Shown one piece after another: positions 29,272 to 38,199 of a DNA stretch of 54,498 nucleotides. The notes under the pieces were generated by a model. It searched no databases. It had not been told where the DNA came from and saw only the letters and a list, made by a program, of their open reading frames with translations. The stretch spans positions 1,535,466 to 1,589,963 of the forward strand of contig CAUYUJ010015504.1 in assembly GCA_963575745.1 (NCBI GenBank), in the 5' to 3' direction. Source of the DNA: Prorocentrum cordatum (Eukaryota > Sar > Dinophyceae > Prorocentrales > Prorocentraceae). Positions within the stretch are counted from its first letter, which is position 1. Each line of letters begins with the position of its first letter. Made by a program: the position numbers and the translations under genes.

Positions 29272-31462
29272 ATGGGATTCCTGGTGGGCCTGGTGGCCCC
29301 GGACCAGAGCAAGGCGCGCGGCCATGACTACAGCATCATGGCGGTGAACCCCCTCGGCGTCGTCGTCTCGGGGGCCGCGCTGTCGGACGAGCTCCGGAGT
29401 GCCGCCCACAACATCCTGTACACGGTGGTGGACGAGCTGGACAGCGAGGACCTCGTCGAGGTGGTCAACCACGACCACGAAGCAGCCCCGTGCATCGCGG
29501 CGGCTTGCCTGGCCGCGGGGGCGAGCGAGGACCACGGCCAGCTGGTGATCGTCGACGGCAAGCGGGGCGCGTGGGGAGTGGGCGCGGGGCCGAATATCAA
29601 GGTCCAGCGCCAGGCGGCCAAGCTGGCGCTCGCCCTGGCCCAGTTCCAGGGGCAGCCCATGCCGGAGCTCCGCGAGCTCTGCAAGCACAACAGGGGGCTG
29701 CTCGACATGATGCGCACGGTGGACGCGGAGGCGGTCGTGGAGCTCACCGACGTGGACGACGCCTCGAGCAGGGGCGAGGGGAGGTCGACCCCAGCCCCGG
29801 TCCTCGAGCCGGGCGAGGACGCCGTGACCGCGGCGCTGGCGCGCGCGGCCATCCAGGCTGCAGCGCGGCGCCAGAGCAAAGGCGCTCCAGTGGAGCGCCC
29901 GCGGCCCCCGCGGTCCCCGGGGCAGGAGCGCCTCGCCGAGGAGGTCCGCAAGCGTGAGAGGCGCCCTGCGCCCTTGCGCTCGCCCTCGCGCGCGAGGCGC
30001 CGCGATCGCGAGCGCGATGAGCCTCGCGATCGCGGGCGCAGGGGGCGGGAGGAGGAGGCCGCCCTGAAGCCCAAGACGGGGGGCGCCCCCCCGAAGGCCG
30101 ACATCGTGAAGCGTGAGGCCGTCCTGAAGCCCAAGAGCGGGAGGGCGCCGCCGCGGCCCTTCGAGGTGAAGACTGAGGTGGAGGAGACGGCGGCGCCAGG
30201 CGCGGGGGACGGTCCGCCCCAGCGCCAGCCGCGCTCGAGGAGCCGCCGTAGGCGCAAAGAGGAGCAGCGCCAGGGCGCCCAGCAGCAGCCCAGTGACCAG
30301 CACGACGAGGGCGAGTCCATCATCCGCATCGAGCGGGTACCGCACCACGTCGACGCCGAGGTGGTCAGGCAGGTGGTCGTGCCCTTTGGGGTCGTCAAAC
30401 ACATCGCCTTCCTGTACGACCACCGCCACAAGCGGGAGCCGTGTGTGCTCGTGGAGTTCCAGCGCCGCGCTGATGCAAAGCGCGCGCGGGAGTGCATGAG
30501 GTCGAACTATCGGTTCTACAAGACGGACCCGTGCACAGTGGTCACGGAGTGGGCGAGTCGCCTCGCGGCCCTGACCCAGGCAGCGACGGGGAGGATGGCC
30601 CGACCATCCAGCCGCCTGCCTGCCCGACGTGCGCTCTCAAGATGCGCTGGAGCTCCTTTGACCCGGGAGACGGTTGGGGTTGCGAAATGTGCCCCGCGGG
30701 CGGAGCTAACAGCGGAGCCCTGCGGTGGCACTGTAAGGGGTGCGACGTGAGCTACTGCGAGGCTTGCCGCGTCGCCTTCGGCAAACCCAAGACGGTGGTG
30801 GAGAAGGCCCGGCGGAGCGGCCACACCGTGCGGGAGGCGCCGGGCCCCAGTGCCGGCCACGGAGAGCGCCCCAGCACGGGTGCCACGGGTGCGGGGGCTG
30901 AGGGGGACCGCCCGCCAGGCGACCTCAGCTGGCCCAAGCGCGAGAGGTCGCCCAGCCGCAACCGGCCCAAGCGCGAGAGGTCGCCCAGCCGCAGTCTGGC
31001 GCGGGACCCAGCGTGGGCGCGGCGCGGCGACACCCCCCCGGCCGCACGCGGCGTAAGACCGGGAAGCACGCTGGGCAGCTTCGCGCTCCTCGCGGCGGCT
31101 GGTACGAGCAGGAGAAAAAGCGGCGGCGTGCTGCCGCTGCGGAGGCTGCCGCGGGCGGGGGTGGGATCCCAGCCTGGCGTGGCAAGGGCGCGGGCGACAA
31201 GGGCGGCAAGATCAAGGGCAAGCACTCCGGCAAGGCCGCCAAGGGCACCAAGAGCGGCGGCAAGGGCGACAAGAGCGGCAAGGGCGGCCACTCCAAGGGC
31301 GACCAGGGCAGCCGCGGCCGGAGTGAGCGTGACAGGACCAGCGCGGGCGGTCGCGCGTCGAGGGGCGGCGATGGCGGCAGCCCCCGGGACCACAGTGAGC
31401 GCGGCGGAGACCGCAGCGGCGACGAGAGCCGCGATCGTCAGGGAAACACGCCATCCATCTAG
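29272..31462 (+). CDS. RNA-binding protein with RRM, zinc finger and RS-type repeats
   Basis: Start ATG 29272 (MGFLVGLVAPDQSKARGHDY). Residues about 100-120 (GAGPNIKVQRQAAKLALALA) resemble the last helix of a double-stranded-RNA-binding domain. A basic region rich in Arg/Ser/Asp follows (LRSPSRARRRDRERDEPRD). An RRM-like fold is at 30316-30520: IIRIERVPHHV as RNP2 and PCVLVEFQRRADAKRA as RNP1. A one-base shift near 30588-30591 (G4) leads to a cysteine-rich finger at 30620-30775 with CPTC, CEMC, CKGC and CEAC pairs, like ZZ or C1 fingers. Then RPKRERSPSR is repeated twice (RS type). A second frame change near 31050-31075 gives a Lys/Gly/Ser/Arg-rich tail ending NTPSI and TAG at 31460-31462. 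The design suggests an SR-type splicing or RNA-packaging protein. Whether it belongs to the retroelement upstream is open. Confidence 0.6.
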
Positions 31463-31590
31463 GCGTGGAGCACCCCACATCCCGACGCCAGCGCCCGCGG
31501 CATCGCGGGCTGCGGGCTGAAGACGGCGGCCCATCGAGGCGGACCGCTACTCGGGACAAGCCCGTGAGTGAGCCGGCTTTCCTCTCAGCC

Positions 31591-31705
31591 TACAGTACGC
31601 AGGTGGCGCCTGCGATCCTTCCAGCCTACGGTACGCAGGTGGCGCCTGCGATCCTCTTTCTTTTAGCCTACGGTACGCAGGTGGCGCCTGCGATCCTCTT
31701 TCGTT
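31591..31705 (+). repeat. three copies of a 29-base repeat with hairpin
   Basis: Copies begin at 31591, 31627 and 31669. Each holds GTACGCAGGTGGCGCCTGCG, where CGCAGG and CCTGCG pair around TGGCG. Spacing is 36 and 42 bases. It lies 130 bases after the stop of the RNA-binding gene and could mark the 3' end of a transcript or element. Confidence 0.85.
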
Positions 31706-32345
31706 TGAGGATTTTGAACGTTGCGCGCACGTCGCGCGCTTCCTGGACCCGGCCGCGCTGCGCGTCCTGCACGCCGTGCGGTCGGGGCCACACTTGCGCT
31801 CTGCGCCCGGCGCATCATGCGCCGCTCTTTTCTTGTTATTTTGCGCGCTTCGCGCCCGCGCCGCGCCCGCGCTCTGGGTGCGCGGGGCGCGGAAGGCCTC
31901 AAGGTTGCAGGCAAGTGGCCGCGCGCGCGAGGCTCTTGCGGCCTCAGGATCCGCCCTCGCACTTCGGGCTGGGCGTCCCCGCGCGCGCGGCTGCGCTCTC
32001 TCTTCTCATGGCCAAGCGGCCGCAGGCGTGCCAGAGCGCGAGCGCGCGGTCCGTCGGGGCCCACGCGCTCGCGTCGGGCGTGGGCCGTCAGGGCCCACGC
32101 CCAGGTGGAGATGCGCGTCGCCACGCTGCCATGAAAATACCATCGCCCTGTCCTGGTCCCTCTCTCGTCCCCTCCTCTCCTCCTCTCCCTCCGTTGAGTG
32201 CACGCGTATCTCACTTAACCACTCGTACCTCGCTCTTTCCGTTATCCGCTGCCCCCTGTTGCTTGCAAGAGGAGTGCCTGGCGTGCTAGATCCTATCGGT
32301 TTTGGTTGTTTTTCCAAAAGAACTCCCCCTGGGGCTTCGGCCCGC
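31706..32345. other. GC-rich spacer
   Basis: Very CpG-rich (31720-32120) with many CGCGCG runs and no exon recognised. The remaining part is CT-rich (32150-32210). Confidence 0.4.
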
Positions 32346-32394
32346 TCCGCCGGGTTCCCGGAAGGCCGCGTAAACCACCTCAGCGTCCACACAA

Positions 32395-32480
32395 AATCCT
32401 CCAAGACGGCTCAAGATGGCCTCCAAGATGGCCATGTTGGCCCAAGATGGCCTCCGAGATGGTCCCAGATGGCTCTCCAA
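32395..32480 (+). repeat. AAGATGGCC minisatellite
   Basis: Five to six copies of a 10-20 base unit with core CAAGATGGCC, one inverted (GGCCAT). The same core recurs at 53345-53535. Confidence 0.7.
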
Positions 32481-33457
32481 CCTCCTCCTTTGCATTTTTC
32501 TCCACCCACCCCTCCTCCCGCTCGCTACTTCCCTCCTCTGTCCCTCCTCCATGTCTTCGCTCCAGAAACTCATCAAACACCTCCGAGTCAAAGCCGTCGT
32601 CGTTGTCGACGACGGCGGCGCCGATGAACAATTTGATATGGATAGGCATGGACAACTAAAACGCACGATGCTCTGGTGGTATCATTTCCATGTCATTATC
32701 GCATGTGTTGCCGTTTCTCCAACATCACTGCTTTCGCGCCGTGCACCTTCCGTTGTCTTGTCATATTATTCACTGAAATGATATATGCATGTGGCCTACG
32801 TGTCCTCGAAATTCCAAACATTGTGATCTGCTGTTCTTTCGTGCTTTCCGTCGTTCGAACTGGAAGGAACACGTGCCCTTGTCTTCTGTTTGTCGTTTGT
32901 ACGGCGCGCTTCTCTCATGTCCACTGGTTCCAACTTTGTTTCTTCTTCCCTCGACGTCGGCTGCTCGAGCGTTGCTCAATGTTGCTATTGCCCTGATCGA
33001 TGGCGAGCCTGTGTTTCCGGTTACTTTTCCATTGAAAGCCACAGAGGGGGGCACCACATGAGCAACAACAGCAGGAAATTGCAAGGGCATGCGCACAAGA
33101 AAGTCACAACTAATCAATACCCGCCCTCTTCGTCTTCGATCTTAGCCCCCAAGGGGTATATCTTTCTTACCTGCCGTGTGTAATTGGCGCAGCCCCTGAA
33201 ACAGGACGGATGGAAGGGGGAGGGAGAAGGATGGAGCACGGGATTAGCAGGGGGGCTAGGAGCAGAAAACACGTGGCAAAACCAGATGGGTTGATCGGGC
33301 GGGTAGACCCTAACGAGCGGGTCGGGAAGGCAGGCCCAAGCGGCCAGGTCGAGCAGTCGGGTCTCGAGCGATAGCGCGATTCACAAGCGAATCGCTAGAA
33401 CAACCAGAGCGATAGCGCGATTCCCAAGCGTTGCCCGGCAGAACCGAGCCCACATGA
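32481..33457. other. lower-GC spacer, no supported gene
   Basis: Open frames exist on both strands at 32676-33183 but none shows a domain. The minus-strand frame ending near 32770 has a mixed composition and might be an exon, but there is no support beyond that. A 23-base direct repeat with core AGCGATAGCGCGATTC lies at 33367 and 33410. Confidence 0.35.
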
Positions 33458-33655
33458 GGCACAGACGGACAGGCGGCCCCGATCGCTGCCGTCCCCCCGC
33501 AGGTCGAGAACTTGGAGGCCGAGCTGGACCAGTTCCTGGACAAAGCTTTGCCTGAGGGTTCTGAGCTGCCTGCTGATCTCACTGCCAAGCGTGAGGCCAC
33601 TCGCAGGTGCCTGCGAGCTGCAGATCAGCTGTGTTCCCGAGCTTCGCCTCACTGA
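33458..33655 (+). CDS. small exon, helical C-terminus of an unknown protein
   Basis: This frame has no ATG and is too short to be picked up by length. From 33503, after a CCCCCGCAG acceptor-like site, it reads VENLEAELDQFLDKALPEG, then SELPADLTAKREATRRCLR and AADQLCSRASPH, with a TGA at 33653-33655. The amino-acid mix is balanced, with a Leu-rich amphipathic helix, and unlike the repeats around it. It is probably the last exon of a gene whose other exons are not recognised. The frame stays open back to 33458, so the exon could begin there. Confidence 0.45.
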   Translation, partial: GTDGQAAPIAAVPPQVENLEAELDQFLDKALPEGSELPADLTAKREATRRCLRAADQLCSRASPH

Positions 33656-33819
33656 GGGCGTTCGGCTCTCCAGGACAAGTAACGGTATCAATCTCTTTCC
33701 CTTCTCTGGTCGGTTCTCTGAGATCCGACGTTGCGAAACATTGCAGCATCGCGCAAAATCACGGCGGGAGCCCTAGACCCTATCTTTCTGCTGCATTTTT
33801 CGAGCGGGATCGATCTGTG

Positions 33820-34060
33820 ATGGACCCGGGGGCCGAAACGGCGCGGTCACGCACGGCGCAAAGAATTGGGCACGCCCGGATCTGGCGCCGAGAATCGGAT
33901 CCATGCACGGCGCCCCAGGTCCCCAACCCCTTCCCCAGGACCAGCTCGCCGGGCCATGGATCCATGCTTCGTCGCCCCGAGGCCCGGCGCTGGCCCCCGA
34001 AACCCGAAACCGAGGAGCGGCTCCAAGATGGGAGCAAACCACACTGGGGCGGCCTGAGGA
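33820..34060 (+). repeat. dispersed repeat family copy
   Basis: Contains CCCCAACCCCTTCCCCAGGA followed by CCAGCTCGCC and GGCCC blocks, and runs into a GGA array. Related copies are at 34920-34975, 35270-35330, 35990-36070 (inverted) and 36825-36885. Spacers are CCCGA.G.. and GGCTTCTCGCCCCGAG types. Confidence 0.5.
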
Positions 34061-34395
34061 GGAGGAGGAGGAGGAGGAAAATGAGGAGGAGGAGGAGGAG
34101 GAGGAGGAGGAGGAGGTTGAGGAGGAGGAGGAGGAGGAGGCGGAGGGGGGGAGGAGGAGGAGGAGGAGGAGGATGAGGAGGAGGAGGAGGAGGAGGAGGA
34201 GAGGAGGGGGAGGAGGAGGAGGAGGAGGAGGAGGAGGAGGAGGAGGAGGAGGAGGAGGAGGGGAGGAGGAGGAGCGGAGGGGGGGGAGGAAGAGGGGGAG
34301 GAGGAGAGGAGGAGGAAAGGAGGGGGGAAGAGGGGGAGGAGGAGGGGGAGGAGGAGGAGGAGGAGGAGGAGGAGGAGGAGGAGGAGGACGAGGGG
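34055..34395 (+). repeat. (GGA)n microsatellite array
   Basis: About 340 bases of GAG/GGA triplets with G-run interruptions, directly followed by a GC-rich module starting GAGGCTCCCGTTCTGCTTGC. Confidence 0.9.
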
Positions 34396-34525
34396 GAGGC
34401 TCCCGTTCTGCTTGCTGTTCGGCGGCGGCGGCCCCGTCGGCGGCGGCTGCGAGCCCCGCGCGCCGTGGCGGGCACGCCTCGGCCGCGCCGCGGCGGCAAC
34501 GCCGCGCAGCGTCACGGCCAGCGCC
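34396..34525 (+). repeat. GC-rich module, copy 1 of a GGA-linked pair
   Basis: Starts GAGGCTCCCGTTCTGCTTGC and continues with GCGAGCCCCGCGCGCCG. The same module follows the GGA array at 35395-35500 (copy 2 at 35500-35610). Both copies have GGA triplets on their left, so array and module were duplicated together. Confidence 0.7.
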
Positions 34526-34564
34526 CCAGGACCCCAGCTTCCTGCATCCTCTCTCGGGAGCGGC

Positions 34565-34700
34565 CAAGAGGGGGGTGTCCAAGAGGGGAGGGTGCAAATC
34601 ATGACCAGCGGCATGTGCGCGGCCCAGCGGGGGGGCCAGGGACGTATTAGAAATATGAGGAAATATCATGCCCCCCGCCATGATATCCACCCCCCCTAGT
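34565..34700 (+). repeat. dispersed repeat, second copy at 53110-53275
   Basis: Shared order of motifs: CCAAGAG.GG..., GCAAATCATG, a GGGACGT., then a TCATG.CCCC and TATCCAC. About 130-165 bases are shared with divergence. Confidence 0.55.
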
Positions 34701-35394
34701 CATCACCCCCCTCTTTTCCGCCCCCGACTCTCGCGAGCCAGATCGAGCGGTGATGGCGTGGCCCGCTGAGACTGGGCGGACAAAAACGCCCGGCGCAACT
34801 AAGATCGCACCGCCCGGATCCCGGCCAGGAGCGACGACGACGCGGCGACGACGGCGGTGCTCGGCGGTGGCGGCCCTGACGGCCTCAGACCCCCAGCGTC
34901 AAGATTTGCTCACGAGGTCGACCCCCGAGGTCTCGACCCATTCCCCGGGACGGGCTTCTCGCCCCGAGTGATTTATTTGTTTGACGGCCCCGAGGCCCAG
35001 CAAGGGCCCCGACGGGCCGACAAGTTCGAGAAACCTCCCGTGATCATCCGTGCTATGACCCGCGGGGACCTGCGGCGACCCCCGCCCCTCAGGGGCGCTT
35101 TTCCGACCCAAATCCGTTTGGGATGGTCCTGGGCGGGCCCCAATCACAGGCCCTGGGCGCCGCAATCTGGGAATAATGTCAGGGTTGAAAAGACATGATC
35201 GTCGGAGATCTGGGCGGTCGCATCATCATTCGGGCCCCTGGCGGCCGCTCGACGAGCGAACCGCTGCCCCTGCGGCGCCCGGAAGCGCCGACCCCTTCCC
35301 CGGGGCCGGCTTCTCGTCCCGAGCCGATCCCTGGCGGGCCCGGGGCCCGGCGAGGGCCTCCGGAGGCCGAAGCTTCCGCAAGGCCTGAGGACGA

Positions 35395-35500
35395 GGACAG
35401 GAGGAGGAGGAGGAGGAGGATGAGGAGGAGGAGGAGGAGGAGGAGGAGGAGGGAGGGGGAGGAGGAGGAGGAGGAGGAGGGGGAAGTCAAGGAGGAGGGG
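35395..35500 (+). repeat. (GGA)n microsatellite
   Basis: Triplet array whose complementary partner (CCT)n is at 35770-35875. Confidence 0.85.
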
Positions 35501-35700
35501 AGGCTCCCTTCTGCTTGCTGCTCGGCGGCCGGCCCCGACGGCGGCGGCGGCGGCGAGCCCCGCGCGCCGCGGCGGCCACGCCGCGGCCGCGGCCGCGGCC
35601 GCGGCCGGGCGCCGGGGAGGCGCGGGGCGGGGCGGCCGGGTAGCCGCCGGGGGCGGCGGCGCCTCGAGGCGGGGGGCGTCGGGCGCAGGGGCCCGAGGCA
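35500..35700 (+). repeat. GC-rich module, copy 2, with CCGCGG tract
   Basis: Starts CTCCCTTCTGCTTGCTGCTC as in copy 1 and contains a (GCGGCC)n tract near 35583-35610. It is bounded by GGA on the left and CCT on the right. Confidence 0.7.
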
Positions 35701-35769
35701 CAGAGCCGCCGCAGCAGTGGGCCTTGTCTCCCACCACCACCACCACCACCAGGCTGCAGGAGGGGGAGG

Positions 35770-35875
35770 GGTCCTCCTCCTCATCCTCCTCCTCCTCCTC
35801 CTCCTCCTCCTCCTCCTCCTCCCTTCCTCCTCCTCCTCCTCCTCCTCCTCCTCCTCCTCCTCCTCCTTCCCCCCT
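35770..35875 (+). repeat. (CCT)n microsatellite
   Basis: Two blocks of pure TCC triplets (35775-35820 and 35826-35866), complementary to the GGA block at 35395-35500. Confidence 0.85.
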
Positions 35876-36269
35876 CCAACTTATGGTAGTGGCGGTGGTG
35901 GTGGAAGGCGGGCCCATCACGCCAACCTTCGGCGTGTGCGAGACGCTTACCCAGAGATCCGGCCTCTGGGGGCCCTCGCCGGGCCCCGGGGCCGTCAACA
36001 GAACGACTCGGGGTGAAAACTGGCCCTGGGGAACGGGACGGGACTTCTGGAGACTGCGTGCAGAAAAGTTCACGACATCGAACCTCTGGGTGCTTCGAGG
36101 CCGCATTGAAGAATGATGAACACGCCTGATTGCAGAGGCGAGGGATCGTGAACCTCGACGTCGAATTCGGCTCTTGGGCGGCCGCTCGCCGTCCACGGAG
36201 GAATGGCTGGAAACACGAGAAAGCGGAGAAGACTGTGAACGAGCCTCCCCGAGTCAGTGAGACGCTGTT

Positions 36270-36271
<2 letters not shown>

Positions 36272-36317
<46 letters not shown>

Positions 36318-36318
36318 T
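36272..36318 (+). repeat. (CGT)n microsatellite
   Basis: About 15 copies of CGT, nearly pure. Confidence 0.95.
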
Positions 36319-37420
36319 CGCCGCCAGTCCCTAAAAAAATCGAGAGACAAGGTAAAGAACGTCGTGGTTGATTCGATTCCCTTCCCTTTTGCCCTTCCCT
36401 GAGGGGGGGGGGTCCCCAGTGGGTCCTGGGGGGGGGGCTCGCCAGTAGAGGTCCGGGGGAAGTCCCGCCTTCAAGGTCTGCGGCTCCGGCCGCAATGCCT
36501 TGGCAAGAAGCAAACACAAATCCCAAGATCCCACATTTGTTTGCCACATGTTCTGGACCTTTGCTCTCCCATCCCCTTCCCATGTTTTCCTGCATTCTTA
36601 GAGGCATCGGCGATTCTGTGTGTCTGCGTCTATTTGTCCTTCCTGAATCGTGGAGGGGGGGGGCACATGATGGGAGGCCCGGGAGGGGAGGCATTGCTTA
36701 ATTGGGGGGCGTCGGGCATTTTTTCCTGGTGGAGCGCTGCACCTTTCGTACCCCTTTTGGGCCCCAGTGGTGCCCCCCTTTCAGAATCACAAACCCAAAG
36801 ATCCGATGTCGCGATTTTTTCAATTCGGGGTCCCCCGAAGTCTGGACCCATTCCTGGTGACAGGCTCTTCATCCTGAGTCGGTTTTTGATGGTCTCACGG
36901 AGGTGGAGCCTCTGCGGAGGAAGCAGGAAAACCTCGGGCCCGTGGGGATGAGGGAGGAGGGACGAGGAGGGGGAGCAGGATCGAGGGAGGGAGCCCCGAC
37001 AGAGAGGACGAACACTCTTGCTGGATCCGCCCGCCCCCGCCCTTCCCTCCCCTTGGCAAACGCGCGCCCGCGCGCTCCCGCTCAGCACCCGCCCACGCAA
37101 GTCTCCGGAGGGCCCCCGAGGTCCCCGGGCTCTGCACATCGAACAGCCTGCTCGCAGAAGGAACGAGTCGATCTTCGGCGCCCGACGCGTGGGGCCACAC
37201 GTGCACCCCGCGGTGGCCGCGCAGTCGCTCGCACAAGCGCCTTCCACCTGTCTTACGACGGGCCTGCCTGCTACAGGCAGGAAACCAAAACATTGGTGCA
37301 ACATTGGTGTCGGTTTTGCCACCATGCTTGTTTCGGCGTCTGGTTTCTTTTATGTATTATTGATGTTTTTTTGCTGCGCCCCCCTCGTCTGCTCAGGCAG
37401 GTGAAACATAGAACATGGGA
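36319..37420. other. gene-poor spacer
   Basis: G-runs lie at 36403-36440 and 36653-36662. A dispersed-repeat copy spans 36760-36885. A small hairpin CCTGCCTG..CAGGCAGG lies at about 37264-37282. Long frames on both strands at 36630-37440 have no domain. Confidence 0.4.
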
Positions 37421-37423
37421 TGG

Positions 37424-37468
37424 GATGGGAGAAACATAGACAGGTGACCTGTCTATGTTTCTCCCATC
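37424..37468. repeat. 45-bp perfect palindrome
   Basis: Arms 37424-37445 and 37447-37468 are exact reverse complements, with one central G (core ACAGGTGACCTGT). The same half-sequence without its partner (GTGAAACATAGAACATGGGA) lies just upstream at 37401-37420, which hints how it arose. Confidence 0.95.
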
Positions 37469-37687
37469 GCGATTCGCTGCAGGGTTCGACGAAGGATGCA
37501 CCAAAATCCCCCAGAAGGGACGGGGAGCCTGGGACACCCTCCCGAGATCACCTGGTCCAGCAACCGTTTGATCTCAAGCCCTTTCACCATGGATTCATGA
37601 ATCGTGATCTCGCCTCAATGCCGGCTACATTTGGGTCGGGCATGTCCCCCTACAGGCGGACTTTGGCCGGACAACAAATACTACTAA

Positions 37688-37745
37688 ATACTGCAAAAAT
37701 TGTCAGAAATTGCCAACAGTGCAAAAATTGTCAGAAATTGTCAAC
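37688..37745 (+). repeat. tandem pair of a 30-base unit
   Basis: Core TGCAAAAATTGTCAGAAATTG occurs twice (starts near 37689 and 37719), followed by CCAAC or TCAAC. AT-rich in a GC-rich neighbourhood. Confidence 0.85.
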
Positions 37746-37997
37746 AAATCGTTCCCTTATTATTTTTCTGACTATTTTTGAATACTCCTCCTGTAGAGGG
37801 ACAGGCCCGACTTGAGGCTACATTGTTGGTCCCCACCGCCTTTGCTGGGGTAATTGTCTTCTTCGAACTGCAGCCCGAAGCCAGGCTGGTCGGAACTAGC
37901 TCCCAAACCGAGGGCAGCGGAGGCGGAATTCAGGGGGAATCCAGCCCGGGTGGCTCCCCAACCCGGGTCAGCCAGAGAGGATTGGCCGACCCTCACT

Positions 37998-38195
37998 AGC
38001 GCTGACTCTGACCCCCGTCACCAAGGGCTCCCAACTTCGCGCTTCGCGAAGCGCGAATAGCTTCGCGCTCTCGCGCCGCCTCCCAAGGGAGAAGAGGAGG
38101 ATGAGGAATCGGAGCCGAACCGCGAAGCGCGAATAACTTCGCGCCCTCGAGGGCGCCCTTGCATTAGCGCTGACTCTGACTGACCCCCGTAGCGT
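37998..38195 (+). repeat. direct repeat with CGCTTCGCGAAGCG palindromes
   Basis: AGCGCTGACTCTGAC..CCCCGT appears at 37999 and 38166. Between them GCGCTTCGCGAAGCGC (perfect palindrome near 38039) and CGCGAAGCGCGAATA.CTTCG recur. Bounded direct repeats suggest an inserted or duplicated segment. Confidence 0.7.
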
Positions 38196-38199
38196 AAAC

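Noticed and set aside
28948-30429. 493-residue minus-strand frame opposite the RNA-binding gene
   Set aside because: GC-rich antisense shadow. The plus strand has RRM and zinc-finger motifs, and the antisense has none.
25781-30750. Single protein joining recombinase and RNA-binding domains
   Set aside because: The frame is open throughout, but 28816-29271 has no protein-like pattern and there is a good ATG at 29272. Treated as two genes, though a fusion cannot be excluded.
30700-31520. C-terminal Ala/Arg/Thr-rich continuation of the zinc-finger frame
   Set aside because: The alternative frame gives a Lys/Gly/Ser-rich tail of normal type that ends at 31462. The Ala/Arg version is a shadow of it.
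32770-33117. Minus-strand frame of 115 residues
   Set aside because: Mixed composition, but no domain, splice site or family. Left out of the gene list.
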